Positions 48,901 through 60,813 of a stretch of 64,000 nt of DNA are shown here, in pieces. The stretch is from Delphinapterus leucas (lineage: Eukaryota; Chordata; Mammalia; Artiodactyla; Monodontidae). Below the pieces are notes generated by a model. That model had not been told where the DNA came from. It ran no database searches and worked only from the letters and a program-made list of their open reading frames with translations. Numbering within the stretch: position 1 is the stretch's first letter; every line of letters starts with the position of its first letter. Where the stretch lies: assembly GCF_002288925.2 (NCBI RefSeq), contig NW_022098021.1, positions 33,994,656 to 34,058,655 on the forward strand, read 5' to 3'. The translations under genes were made by a program, and so were the position numbers.

Positions 48901-51325
48901 TTTTTATCTTTTGTAAGAAGAAGGATAGGATGCTAAAGACGCCCATAAAAAGAGGTAACATAAACAGATTCACATTTTGAAGGAGTCAGCTGGCTATGTT
49001 TCTGAAATATAGATATTCATCTAAATCCAAATTCTATGTTTTTCATTTAACTTTATACATTTCTTTTTCTTTTTAATTTTTACTTATTCCCAGACATATA
49101 AATATATCTGTTTTCTTCCTTGATTTTTTTAAATGATTAAGCTGATTTGTCATTTGGTTGAGGCCTCTACTTTAAAAATTAGAAGGTCACATATCTTAGT
49201 CTTGAGATGATGAAGCTTGACTCAGTCACAAAGAACCACATGTACTTTTCTAGGGACAAAACTGGCTCTACATGATGTTGTTTTGACATATGATTAACTG
49301 CTATTTTTTCCCCATTGGCTGTTACTGATATTTGAAATATTTTACATTTAGCATCCTGTCCATCAACTAGTTTCAATGGCAAGATTTGTGAGCACAGCTC
49401 CTACTGCAATCAATAACAGCTCTGGGAACCAATCCAAGAGCCGACTTAGCTCAGAGTCTGCAGTGGTCTGTAGAGGTGACTTCATTTACATTTTCAGTTT
49501 GATAGATATAGACTATTCTTAGAATTTATTTACAGAAGATATCTCTGTGACTAAAATCTAATGAAAATAATATTTTATGTTTATATGTCCAATACATACA
49601 GGATGTTAACTTCTTGCCTTCTTTTCCCCCGATATAAACCGTTAACCATAAGAATTTTTTAAATTCAAATATATATCATGAGATACTTCAGAAAAGGGAC
49701 CTAAAATATCCTAATTGAGATTTCTTCCATTTGCTGACATCCTACCACCTGTCAAAGTCTATGTCAGCCAAACTTTTCTTTTTTGAAGCTGATTAAAGAG
49801 TTCATCATTCTTTTCTTTCTATACCTGCTGCATTTCTCTTTTCTTAATAACCACACAGGGTAACACATACTTACTTACACTTCATTGTGTCCTCTATGAA
49901 AGTGTTTTTCTTTTCTCCTGCTTTGTGAGAATACTTTTTTCTCCATATTTGTGTCCCCAGCCTTCAATACATACTGTCTTCAAAGATTGCTTCTTGAATG
50001 CATGGAGGGAGGTTAGAATATCAGTGAGGGAAAAGTGCATAGTGGGTCTTACAGAAATTAGTGTGCCCATATTAAGAAAGAAAAACTTCCATATATAAAT
50101 ATCATTTACCATTGATTAATGAATATAGTAAATACACAAGTAGATAGGTAGATAGATAGGTAGATAAAAGGAACACTTGAAAAATATGCAAAACTTTCTG
50201 TACGTGTTTTAGTAGAGAAAAGAACATACAACAAAGAAATCCATAGTTTTCATCTTGTTGTCACTCTAATCCAAAAATAACTTTTAAAATATAAAGAGTC
50301 TTCAATAGTGAACAGTTAGTAGCATTAAGATGTGATTCCCTGGCTTGATTTTCTAGTGAGATGTGTTAGACAGACTACACAAACATGTTTTTACACCTAG
50401 CCACTTAAAGAACAAAACAAAACAAGAAACTGAACAACCAAAAGCAAATCCCAAACTCAGACACTTTAAGATAAATAATTAGACTTGAAAATAAAAAAAC
50501 AAATAAGAGGAAGTTTAAATCTCTCTGACCTTAAAATGACAAGTTTCACTAAACTCTATGTCACTTATCTTTTAGTCATCTTGCTGCTTCCTTTCTTGGA
50601 CAAACGTCTCATAGAATTACAATTATTTTACTTGTTCCCACTTCCTCCACTGTCACTCTTTTTCCAAACCCCAGAGTGATAAGCAAAATGTGAGAGCACT
50701 AATCCATTTTTTTGTCCACATTAAATTTTCATATTTTGTACACTTGGTTTCATAATTTGGGTTCATTTAAGTGGAGTCCATGAGCTAGACAGTTGGAGTA
50801 GGGATAAGCCTTCCTGGAACAAACATACTTCTTTAAATTTAAACTGGAACCTTTTCCACAATAAGCTGGTACCATAAAGGGCCATTCTCCTTTGGGTAAG
50901 GGTCAACCAGAATTAACCCCAAACATGATCCCCAATACTAAGGAAGGCTGCTTTGGGGCTGAGTAAAGTAATGAAAGAAAAAGAAAAGGGAAATAACTAC
51001 CTATTCTTATAAATGTTGGATCACAGTTAGGTCTTCACATGGATTTACACCCCTGCATGCAAGGACTCTTTGGCTAAGGAACGCACAAGTTGTAAAATTG
51101 GTTTGAAGTGATCCCTGATTACTCCAAAGCACATTAAAGCCAGAAAAAGATAAGACAACTAGAAAACTCTGTCCATATTTGGAAATTAAGAAATACAGTT
51201 CTAGCTATTTCTAGGGAGTCATTTTCTACATCTGTGCTGTGGGGTTGCTGGGATCTGCTTGGTTAGGGAAAAGGGCAGGAGGAGAAAGTCGATGTGGGAA
51301 AGGGAACTGGAGATTAACTCAGCTA
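48901..51325. other. No recognised gene or repeat
   Basis: A+T-rich, with a short imperfect (TAGA)n near 50139-50165. No frame exceeds 72 codons, and none has a motif. Confidence 0.45.
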
Positions 51326-52112
51326 GTGGCAGCAGCTGTGAGGTTGGTTGTTGGAGATGGACCAGCCTCAACCACAGACTTTCCTGACTGGATGAACAGC
51401 AGCACTGCCAGTGGGAAGCCAACTGACTATGAGATTAATGGAGTTGCTGAGGCTGAACCAAGTGGGCCACCAGAGCAGGAGTTGGGCACTGTAAACCACA
51501 GGTTCTAGAAGGTCCTGCTGCATCCTTGAAAGCACCTCACAGTTTCAAATACCCAGATGCTTCTGATATAGATTGGTGCATTACAGAGGGCAAAACTATT
51601 GTGATCCTATCCTATGATGTCCTGCCCACTCAAGGTTACTGAAGTCAACTGCAGTTTACCCTGTGGATGTTGGTCTAGGTGAGGGTATTTTGGTATTTCA
51701 TGGCCAAGAGGTCCATGACATGTTTCACCTGTGCCTCTTTATTGACACTGAGCCTCATTGTCAGATTGTCTTGAGAATTTTCCAGGTTGTACATCTTGCA
51801 ATGATTTGGGTTAGAATAGAACTTGGTTCTAGTAAAGTACACCACCTTTATCAAACCATCCTTCAAGAAATTCTGTCTGTTGACAGGAAGTTTGCTGTTG
51901 TAAGAATCCCTCCAAGGGGTGACATTATGGTTGCTATCACCTTGATTGTGCTACATGCCCAGGACCTTATGAATGGCAACAGTAAATGGCATTGAGGAAG
52001 GTCCCGTTGGTAGAGCAACAAAATGATATTTTCTGAGCCAGGGGAAGTTGATCTTGGGATATAACTCCTTGGAAAATAATCCCTCTTGGACTTAAGCAGC
52101 AGATCCCATTAG
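51326..52112 (+). pseudogene. UCK1: Processed pseudogene (retrocopy) of uridine-cytidine kinase, UCK1-like
   Basis: The parent enzyme phosphorylates uridine and cytidine to UMP and CMP (pyrimidine salvage, cytosol). Across frames, landmarks appear in the order of the parent protein: the P-loop region as STASGKPT near 51396-51419 (parent GGTASGKST), a PDA segment near 51560, the TEGKTI...YD segment at 51588-51620, then a 110-codon frame from 51663 with EGILVF, QEV.DMFHL.LF.DT, a TTF.KP.F..FCL-type segment, PRGD.MVAI.LIV.H.QD.MNG and KWH. FSEPG and the SSR.H tail end at a TAG at 52110-52112, where the parent protein stops. The spans match without introns although the parent gene has several exons, so it arose from mRNA. 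Frameshifts (at least three), internal stops and loss of the P-loop GG show it is dead. FSEPG favours UCK1 over UCK2. No clear poly(A) or duplication was found; a 3' UTR part may follow 52112. Confidence 0.85.
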
Positions 52113-53414
52113 ACAGCTCCTCATAATGAGGCATGGGTACAGCGACTGGGTCTGGCAATGCTTCCTCTGGTCCTAAGAATACAACAAAAATATCCTTTCA
52201 GCGTCTGTTACAAGCAGGCATTGGGATAGAGTTGTTACTTACTCATATATGAATGGAAACCTGTATATTTTGCTGAAACTCAAATCTGTAGGCTAATGAA
52301 ATTGTGTTCCTAATATTTTACCTGCTTCTTGATATTCCAGGAGTTTAAAAAATCTCTCTACTGAGAAAAGCCATAAAATAAATCAGAAGGTTGTTTATGC
52401 TTACTCCCAGAAGAAATACAAGTTACATGTTTTTTGGAAAAATTCAGGAAAAAATAACAGCTCTATTACTGTGGCTAGGATGATCTAACCCAGCTTCTTA
52501 GACTTTTATGACAGTGAAAGCAAAGAAAGAAGTATATTTTCTACCATGATCTGATTCACACTCACATAAAACCCCACAAATTTCAGGAGACAATAGCTTC
52601 TCTTATTACATGTTATATTCTCTAGCATTTTCTGTTTTATTATATTTTACAACAAAATGCTGGTATAACCCATAAAGTTGATTTTATTTTCCAGTAATGG
52701 ATCATGCTGTCCAGTTAGAAAAGGAGTGAAGAGTTATCTAACAGGAACGATATAGAAATGACTCTTGTTTTGTGTTGTCCTGTTTATTTTTCCTCCCATA
52801 TAATGGTCATTTCCAAAAAAGCAATCCCTTTGCCTTAAGCAAAACTGCATGGTCACTGGTGTTTTCCTTCTACCTGATACAAATCATTGCAGTTATAAAA
52901 GATATAATGTTATTTGAGCTCCATTGTCTGGTTTCTAAAATATAACTGTGTACAAGTTTACTTATTTTTGTTCGTGCCATTTTCTCAGAGACAATCAACA
53001 AATGACCACCTAACAGGAAAAAAAGAAAGAAAAAATTAATTCCAAACAATTAAAAATGGTGAACTATCTAGGAAAAATTAGTGGTAAAAGATATCACTGG
53101 GAGAAATGGCAAATTTAAAATACTGAATGTTAATTATATAACGGTATTGTATCCAAATTAGATTTCCTGATTATGATAATTGTACAGTGGTTATATAAGA
53201 GAATGTCTTTGTTCATGAAAAATACATATTGAAGTATTTCAACATAAAGGTATATTGCATCTGCCATTTTCTCTCAAGTGGTAAATGGTTCAGAAAAAAT
53301 ATGTATGAGAATGAGCTCATGGAGAAAAAGAGAGTCATGAAATGATAAAGAAATAAGGCAAAAACGTTACTTGTTTAAATTAGTTCAAGTGTATATTGGA
53401 GTTCTTTATACCAT
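52113..53414. other. Possible UCK1 3' UTR remnant at left, otherwise unrecognised
   Basis: The first tens to hundreds of bases may be 3' UTR of the retrocopy, but I cannot locate the end. The remainder is A+T-rich sequence without coding evidence. Confidence 0.35.
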
Positions 53415-54480
53415 TCTCATAGTGTTTTTGATGTTATATCAAAATACAAGGCTAAATAAAAAAGATATGCACTGCTAAACAACCTATGGTTCATGGAAGA
53501 AATCACAATGGAAGTCAAAAAATGTTTTAATCTGAGTGATAAAATTATTACCTGTGAAATGCAGTTAAAAAGAACATAAAGATTTTCAGCTTTAAATGCA
53601 AAGCCTGAAACAGCCATATCGAGAAGTTAGAAAAAGAATACTCACCCTTCCCCAAAATACATACAATTGAAGGAATAAAACAATAAATAAAATAATAGAA
53701 ATTGATAAAATAGAATACAAATAAACAATAGAGAGGATCAACAAAGTCAAAAGTTTTTTCTTCGAAAAGTCAAATAAAAGTGAAAAACTTCTGGTAAGAT
53801 TTATCTAGTGAAAAAAAGAAGACCACCATAAGCAAGTCAGAAATGCAGAGGGAGATCACTAGAGATGTTGCAAACTTTGATATATAATAAGAGAAACAGT
53901 TTCCATGAAAACTTCTACAAAGCTTTAAATAAAGAAGTAGTTCTATGTTTATAAAACTTTTCTGGAGTGAGTTGGGAAAAATAATCCCAAATTTATTTTA
54001 TGAAGCTTGTCAGAATAGCATTTCAAAATCTGACAACAGTACCATCATGGAAAATTACAAGTAAAACACATTTATGGGAGTAGATACATACATCCTAAAT
54101 AAAATACTAGAGGAACCAATGCAGGTATATCTAAAAGTACTCTGTATGATTAACAACTTGAGTTATCCAAGAAATTAAAGAGAACTTTCTCAGTCTGATG
54201 AAGGGTATCTATAAATTACTTACTGCATTGAAACTTGAAATCTTTCCTTTTGAGATCAGGAAATAGACCAATTGTCTACCATCATTACTTTTGTTTAATA
54301 TTGTGCTAGAGGAGGTCTTAGCCTGGACACTGAGGTAAGAAAAAACAGAAGAAAGGAACATACTGTCATTAGTATGACATGATTATCTATATGACAGATC
54401 CAAGAAAATAATAGACCTAACATGGAGGCTTAACAAGGTTTCTGGAAACAAAATAAATATCAAATAATCAGCTGTATTTT
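53415..54480 (+). mobile_element. Old L1 ORF2 fragment
   Basis: Starts with gctaaacaacctatggttcatggaagaaatcac-like text at about 53475 (the ORF2 region between endonuclease and reverse transcriptase) and continues past gatcaacaaagtcaaaag, ccatcatggaaaattac and gtcttagcctggacactgaggtaag up to caaataatcagctgtatttt. It is very diverged, with no open frame of note. Confidence 0.75.
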
Positions 54481-55599
54481 CAAATATGCAGAGGTGGACA
54501 CAGTGAGCACACTTTGCTTATCCTGGCTCAAGGTACCCTTCCAGAAGAGTGGTCTTATCTTGCCTATCCTTCCTCCTAGCTTGCAGAAGTATTAGCAGAA
54601 GCTGTGGCAGACTTTTTAGACCACAAGTTGGGAACAGTATACTGTGAATGGCAGAGCAGCTAGGTGGGAAGAGTAGGGGCTTCTGACACCATGAAGCCAG
54701 CACATGCATTTGGTTTATTATGGGAAAGAGACCTCTATTTCTATTTTTTTAAGCCAGAACTATTGTGTGCTTTGCTACCAGAGAAAAATCAGTTTTTAAA
54801 TTAGTATAGCTAGGAAAAATCAAGAGAAGAGAAATTAGAAAAGACATTATTGGAAAACCAGGAAAATATTCATGACAATCTGGGTGAAGGAATGGTCTCT
54901 GGAAACTGTATGAGGGCTTTAAGACCAAAGACTCTTTAAGTATAAATATTCTCTAATTAGGAAAAAAATGTGAACTTTGCAATTAAAAATGTAACTCTGT
55001 TTCCTATTACTAGTAACTCTATGTATATTGTGAGAATACACAATCTGAAATAGTATACTGAATGATTATAAATAGTTAAAACCTTAGATGTTGTGATTGA
55101 TGTCTATACCCAAGGAGATAGAGAGACAAGATTTAACCTCACAGTTAGAAAAGAGTGCTGCTCCTTTGGTCCTCAGGGACACAGGAATGCAGGTGGTACC
55201 TTGGGACCTCATCAGGACTACTGAAGCATTTGCTCTCAGCCTATATAAATTTGGTGTTGAGTGTGTGTTGTGTACAGGAATGCCCATGTGTATGTGTGTG
55301 TGCATGTCCACACATGTGTGCATTATGTTTATTCCCAAAGACATATGCTTAATTTTATCTAAATAAGTAACAGTGGAAAATGTAACTCATCAATGCAGAA
55401 GAGGAAATAAACTCTGTTTTGTTTTCTCCCTGCCTTTTAAGTCTTTCTTCGTAGTTGTTCTCTATTACCTGTATATAGCATATCAGCAGCTGCCTCACAA
55501 TCAGGCCAGTAGCGTACATGCCTATGTGTGCTATAGCATCACATTTACATTGAGCCAATAGATCACAGAGGGAAACCCTTGCATTTAGACTAGATTCCA
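54481..55599. other. Mostly unrecognised; possible LTR-like end near 54730-54790
   Basis: gggaaagagacctctatttctatttttttaagccagaac recalls the 3' part of MaLR-type LTRs, but the evidence is weak. The frames at 55084-55366 lie over a tgtgtgtgca-rich stretch and have no coding support. Confidence 0.35.
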
Positions 55600-55700
55600 A
55601 ATTTTCAAATGGTTACTTCTACTTTTAACTCAGGGCAAATAATTTAATCTGCTCAGACCTCAACCCTTCATTAATAAAATGAAGATATCTCCCATGCCTA
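55600..55700 (+). mobile_element. Possible MIR fragment
   Basis: ttaactcagggcaaataatttaatctgctcagacctcaacc... then aataaaatgaagatatct follows the MIR core-to-tail order, diverged. Confidence 0.5.
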
Positions 55701-55739
55701 CTCAAAGGAGGACCAATAGAGCACATTCTGAAGTTAAAA

Positions 55740-55945
55740 AATACATTGGTCTGAATCTTGACTTTTCCACTATCTAGTCATATATATCCTTGGGCATATC
55801 AACAACATATTCTAAGCCTCATCATTCTCATCTGGCAAAATGGCAATAAATATACACACAACAGAATTTTTATTAATATTAAATGAGCTAATGGAGATGA
55901 AAGTGCATAGCACAAGACCTCATATGAGTGGACCCTTAAAAATAC
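55740..55945 (+). mobile_element. MIR SINE
   Basis: ggtctgaatcttgacttttccac, then ccttgggcatatcaacaac, then catctggcaaaatggcaataa, then aatgagctaatggagatgaaagtgcatagcac. The order is that of a MIR. Confidence 0.75.
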
Positions 55946-56156
55946 TTGATTTAATCAGTTTATCCTCACTTAGGATCATATGGAATACCAAATAAGATAA
56001 TAATGTAAAAGTATTTTATAATTTAAAAGTCATTTACAACTATTATAGAACAACATATTCATATGTAACTACTTGCCTTAGAAAGATCTCCTCTCCATAT
56101 ACCCTTTGGAGAATGCATCTTTTTAGTCCACAGTTGTTAACAATATCAAGAGTGAG

Positions 56157-57214
56157 CATGCAGCTCAATATCAAAAAAAAAACAAAAAACCAACCCAATC
56201 TAAAAACGGGCAGAAGACCTAAATAGACATTTCTCCAAAGGAGATATATAGATTGCCAACAAACAAATGAAAGGATGCTCAGCATCACTAATCATTAGGG
56301 AAATGCAAATCAAAACTACAATGAGGTATCACCTCACACCAGTCAGAGTGGCCATCATCAAAAAATCTAGAAACAATAAATGCTGGAGAGGGTGTGGAGA
56401 AAAGGGAACCCTCTTGCACTGTTGGTGGGAATGTAAATTGATACAGCCACTATGGAGAACAATATGGAGGTTCCTTAAAAAACTAAAAATAGAACTACCA
56501 TACGACCCAGCAATCCCACTACTGAGCATATACCTTGAGACAACCATAATTCAAAAGAGTCATGTACCACAATGTTCATTGCCGCTCTATTTACAGTAGC
56601 CAGGATGTGGAAGCAACATAAGTGTCCATCGACAGATGAATGGATAAAGAAGATGTGGCACATGTATACAATGGAATATTACTCAGCCAAAAAAAATAAC
56701 GAAATTGAGTTATTTGTAGTGAGATGGATTGACCTAGAGACTGTCATACAGTGTGAAGTAAGTCAGAAAGAGATAAACAAATACTGTATGCTAACACATA
56801 TATATGGAATCTAAAAAAAAAAAAGTGGGTCTGAAGAACCTAGGGACAGGACAGGAATAAAGATGCAGAAATAGGGAATAGACTTGAGGAAACAGGGAGG
56901 GGGAAGGGTAAACTGGGACGAAGTGAGAAAGTGGCATACACATTACCAAATGTAAAATAGCTAGCTAGTGGGAAGCAGCCTCATAACACAGGGGGATCAG
57001 CTCAGTGCTTTGTGACCACCTAGAGGGGTGGGATAGGGAGGGCGCGAGGGAGATGCAAGAGGGAGGAGATATGGGGATATATGTATATGTATAGCTGATT
57101 CACTTTGTTATAAAGCAGAAACTAGAGCAATATTGTAAAGCAATAATACTCCAATAAGGGTGTTAAAAAAGAAGTCTCACTAAGGCCCACCACTAATTAA
57201 TTGCTCAAAAAAAA
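56157..57214 (+). mobile_element. 5'-truncated younger L1 with short 3' transduction
   Basis: Begins in late ORF2 (catgcagctcaatat), keeps the intact Cys-rich motif near 56379-56432 in a 110-codon frame from 56267, and a following 80-codon frame from 56572. The 3' UTR carries a gtgggaagcagcc...ggggggatcagctcag-type segment and ends actccaataagggtgtt plus a short A run at about 57164-57169. The flanking duplication aagagtgagc is at 56148-56157 and again at 57215-57224, beyond the L1 end. The roughly 36 bases between the L1 end and a second A run (57171-57206) are therefore non-L1 sequence carried along. Confidence 0.87.
57171..57214 (+). other. Putative L1 3'-transduced flank plus second poly(A)
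   Basis: agtctcactaaggcccaccactaattaattgctc is not L1 sequence. It is followed by an A run (57207-57216) and then the target duplication. This is the expected layout when transcription reads past the weak L1 poly(A) signal at the source locus. Confidence 0.72.
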
Positions 57215-57224
57215 AAGAGTGAGC

Positions 57225-57943
57225 TATGAGTTGGACAAGTAGTACCTTACATAAATTATGCCTTTTCAAATATGTGATTGGATATTTTATATAACAAATG
57301 TTAAAATGAGTTTGACCTGAAATTTTTCTTCTGGTGCAAAATTCATAAAAATTCATATTGTTCATGTGGTCACATAAACCTTATTTGTATTCAAACATTA
57401 ATTTGAAAGATATTGGATGTGTTTTAATGTTCATGATCGAAAATCCTCAGATGGCTTAAAAACCTGTTCAAACCAAATGTGAAAATAAGATCAGTTAAGA
57501 AATCATTTCTGACATTCTCTTAGTGAGCTTATGATATACACCTATAATAAAATATACAATGTCATGTTTTTTTGGAGGGAGATTTAAGAAGAAAACTATG
57601 TATCTCACAAAAGGCAAGGTTTGTTCTTCTTTAAGTTATTTGAATGTTCAATTATTTTAAATAAAATATATCTAAAACATATTATTAAAATAATTTCTAT
57701 AGTGATTGCTCTAAATAATGAAAAAATGTCTCATAAGTTGTGAGTTTTCTAATTTCCTGTGAACTATTTTAATATTAGATTTTTTAAAAATAAAATCATT
57801 CATTTATTTCTGGATTACATAAAATGGAAAATGCTAAGAAAACATTTTTTAATGTTCAGTGTATAAACTATAAAGTTCTTCATCTTCTTTCAACAATCAA
57901 TTAAAAATCCATTTTTAGAATTAAGTTAAATATCATAGTATTA
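57225..57943. other. No recognised gene or repeat
   Basis: Very A+T-rich, without coding evidence. Confidence 0.5.
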
Positions 57944-57961
57944 GAAGATGTGGGATCATAT

Positions 57962-58086
57962 TGGGAATTTCCTGGCAGTCCAGTGGTTAGGAATCCATGC
58001 TTCCACTGCAGGGGGCACGGGTGTGATCCCCAGTTGGAGAATTAAGATTACGCATGCTGCATGGCACAGCTAAAAAAAAAATAAAG
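57962..58086 (+). mobile_element. Short tRNA-Glu-derived SINE (monomeric CHR/Bov-tA-like)
   Basis: Starts gggaatttcctggcagtccagtgg, has a B-box-like region gggtgtgatcccc, and ends ggcacagctaaaaaaaaaataaag. The exact 18-base target duplication gaagatgtgggatcatat is at 57944-57961 and 58087-58104. The body is about 115 bases, without the internal CHR extension. Confidence 0.9.
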
Positions 58087-58104
58087 GAAGATGTGGGATC
58101 ATAT

Positions 58105-58522
58105 AACATAAGCATTCTTTCTTAACATCTAAAATATCATTAGAAAAAATAAACTTATGTCAGTAATAATGAAGAAGTCAATTAAATTTTGTGGCAGAAG
58201 GAACAAATAGAATTCAGAGACAGAAAGAGAGAGAGATCTGTATTTCATGGTGGAAGCTAATTTAATCTGTGCCTTAAAAAGGGAGCAAATATGGATAAAT
58301 GTTATGAGGCAAGACAATCATTTATATTAGGAAAATAATATGAAAACAAAGTCATGATATATCTGCTTGGTGAAAAATAAATATATTACTTTGACATAAC
58401 CAAAAGATTCATACTGAGGAATAGTGAGAGAAAATAGCAGATAGAAAAAATATGGTTGGGTAATTGGACAGCCTTAAATGCTAAGCAAGAATAAATTATT
58501 TTTAAAGAATAAGCAGTATATT
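58105..58522. other. No recognised gene or repeat
   Basis: A+T-rich sequence between the SINE and the next L1. A 64-codon minus frame at 58386-58580 has no motif. Confidence 0.5.
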
Positions 58523-59455
58523 GGGGCAGGATCAAGATTGCAGAGTAGGAAGACCCTGAATTCACCCCCTTCCATGGCACACCAAAATTATAACTTGTTA
58601 CAGAGCAAACTATCTATGAAAATAACCTGACTAGCAGAAAAGCTTTCCCACAACTAAAGATATAAAGAAGGAGCCATAATGAGATGGTTAGTAGGGGCAG
58701 AGATGCAGTCTAGTGAGGACCCATATCCCTGGGTCAGTAACCCGCAAATGGGAGGGATGTCATAACTGCAGAGACCCTCCCCAGGTAGGGAAGATTCCAA
58801 GCCCTACATCAAGGCTCCCCAGCCCAGGGTCCTACACCAAGAAGATGAGAACATAAGAACATTTGGTTTTAAGAACGAGTGGGGCTTATGTTCAGGAGGG
58901 CTGAGGCCTATAGGCAAGAAAGACTCTGCTCTTAGTGGGTGTGTGCAAAATCTCACATGCTCTGAGTCCCAGTGTAGAGGCAGTAGATTGAAAGGCTCCT
59001 GAATCAGACCCACTTGCTGATCTTGGAGAGCCACCCAAAGACGCAAGAGGCAGCTGAGACCCTCCCTGAGGATGGAGATGCTGGTTGCAGTCAGTTTGGG
59101 TATCTTATTCTACTGTACTAGCATCAGCACTGGCAAGCACCATTTTGGAATCCTCCCTCTAGCTTATTAGTACTAGGGATTTTTCCTGCCTACCAGAAGA
59201 ACTGCAGCAGCCACATGAGGAAGAACCACAGGCCAGGAGGCTAGGGGCCAGTCCTGCCTCCTAACCCACCCATAGTAACTGGCCCTGCCATAAGAGAAAG
59301 GTATGTGCAGCCCACATAAGGGACACTGTTGGAGCATCTAGTTCTGGCGGTCAGAGGGGAGTGAGTTGCAGGGCCTCATGTCATGTCTTCTACATAAGGA
59401 CACTTCTCCAAGATTGGGAGATCTACCAAATATATAGAAATAAACAGAGAATTAT
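58523..59455 (+). promoter_or_regulatory. L1 5' UTR / internal promoter region of element G
   Basis: Richer in G+C than its flanks, with several ccctcc and ccag runs and no coding similarity. It resembles the 5' UTR of element B at its start. In active L1s this region directs RNA polymerase II transcription, but there is no sign that it is still active. Confidence 0.72.
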
Positions 59456-59460
59456 GCAAA

Positions 59461-60330
59461 ATGAGGAGACAGAGAAATTTGTTCCAGAAAAAAGGAACAG
59501 GACAAAACTTCAAAAAAAGAACTAAAAGAAATAGAGATAAGCAATCTACTTGATAAAAGGTTAAAGGTAATGATTATAAGGAAGCTCATCAAATAATGGA
59601 TGCACACAGTGAGAATTTCGTAGAGTTAGAAAATATAAAAAAGGACCAATCAGACCTGAAGAATACAATAACCAAAATTAAAGATACACTAGAAGGAACC
59701 AACAGTAGACTAGATGATACAGAAGAACAGAATAGTGATCAGGAAAACAGTGCAAATTACTCAAGCTGAACAGAACAAAAGAAATAATAATTTAAAAAAT
59801 AAGAATAGTTTAAGAAACCTCTAAGACAACATCAAGTATACTAATATAGGAAATACAGAAAGAGAAGAGAGAGAGAAACAGACAGAATAACTATTCAAAG
59901 AAATATTACCTGAAAACTTCCCTAACCTAGGAAAGAACACAGACATTCAGGTCCAGGAAGTTCAGCGAGTCCCAAAAAGATGAATCCAAAGACGTCCACG
60001 CAAAGACACATTATAATTAAAATGTCAAAAATTAAAGACAAAGAATGCATCTTAGAAGCAGCAAGAGAAAAGCAACTAGTTACAAACCAGGGAACTCCCA
60101 TAAGACTATTAGTTGACTTTTCAGGGGAAACTTTACAGGCCAGAAGGGAGTGGTATGGTATAATCAAAGTGCTGAAAGGAAAAAAACCTACAACTAAGAA
60201 TAACACTCTACCTGGCAAGATTATCATTGAGAATTGAAGGAGACACAAAGAGTTTTACAGGTAACCAAAAGTTAAAGAGTTTATCACCACCAAACTGGCC
60301 TTAGAAAAAATGTTAAAGGGACTTCTCTAA
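59461..60330 (+). pseudogene. L1 ORF1, frame-broken (element G)
   Basis: An L1 ORF1 remnant (RNA-binding chaperone). The Lys/Glu-rich N-terminal half is degraded. An 85-codon open frame at 59980-60237 retains the C-terminal domain (QRHIIIKM.KIKD, then ETLQARREW). The stop is near 60330. Element D's ORF1 gives the same order, so assignment is secure. Confidence 0.82.
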
Positions 60331-60813
60331 GTACAAAAGAAAAAGCTACAACTAGAAATAAGAAAATTATTAAAGGAAAAATCCCATTGGTAAAGACAAA
60401 TATATGGTAAAAGTAGAATCAACCACTTTAAAGCTGGTAGGAAGGTTAAAAGACAAAAGTAGTAAAATCATCTATATATAAAATAAGTACTTAAGAGATA
60501 CACAATAAAAAATTTGGAAAATATGATGTCAAAAACATAAAATCTGAGGGGAGAGTAGAAATGTAGGGCTGTTAGAATGCTTTCAAACTTAAGAGATCAT
60601 CAGCTTAAAAAGAAAGCTACATATGTAGGTTGTTATTTGTGAACCTCATGTTAGCCACAAACCAAAAACATATAATAGATATACACACAAAAAAAGAGAA
60701 AGAAATCCAAACATAACATTAAAGATAGTCATCAAATCACAAGGTAAAAGAGTAAGAGGAGAAGGGAATAAAAATGACCAAAAAAAACCAACCTACAAAA
60801 ACAACCAAAAAAC

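Noticed and set aside
51663..51995. 110-codon frame as a functional small kinase
   Set aside because: It is the C-terminal part of a UCK1 retrocopy. The P-loop half is in another frame and is damaged.
55084..55366. Overlapping 86- and 89-codon frames on both strands
   Set aside because: Frames on opposite strands over a tgtgtg-rich stretch, with no motif. Chance is the simpler explanation.
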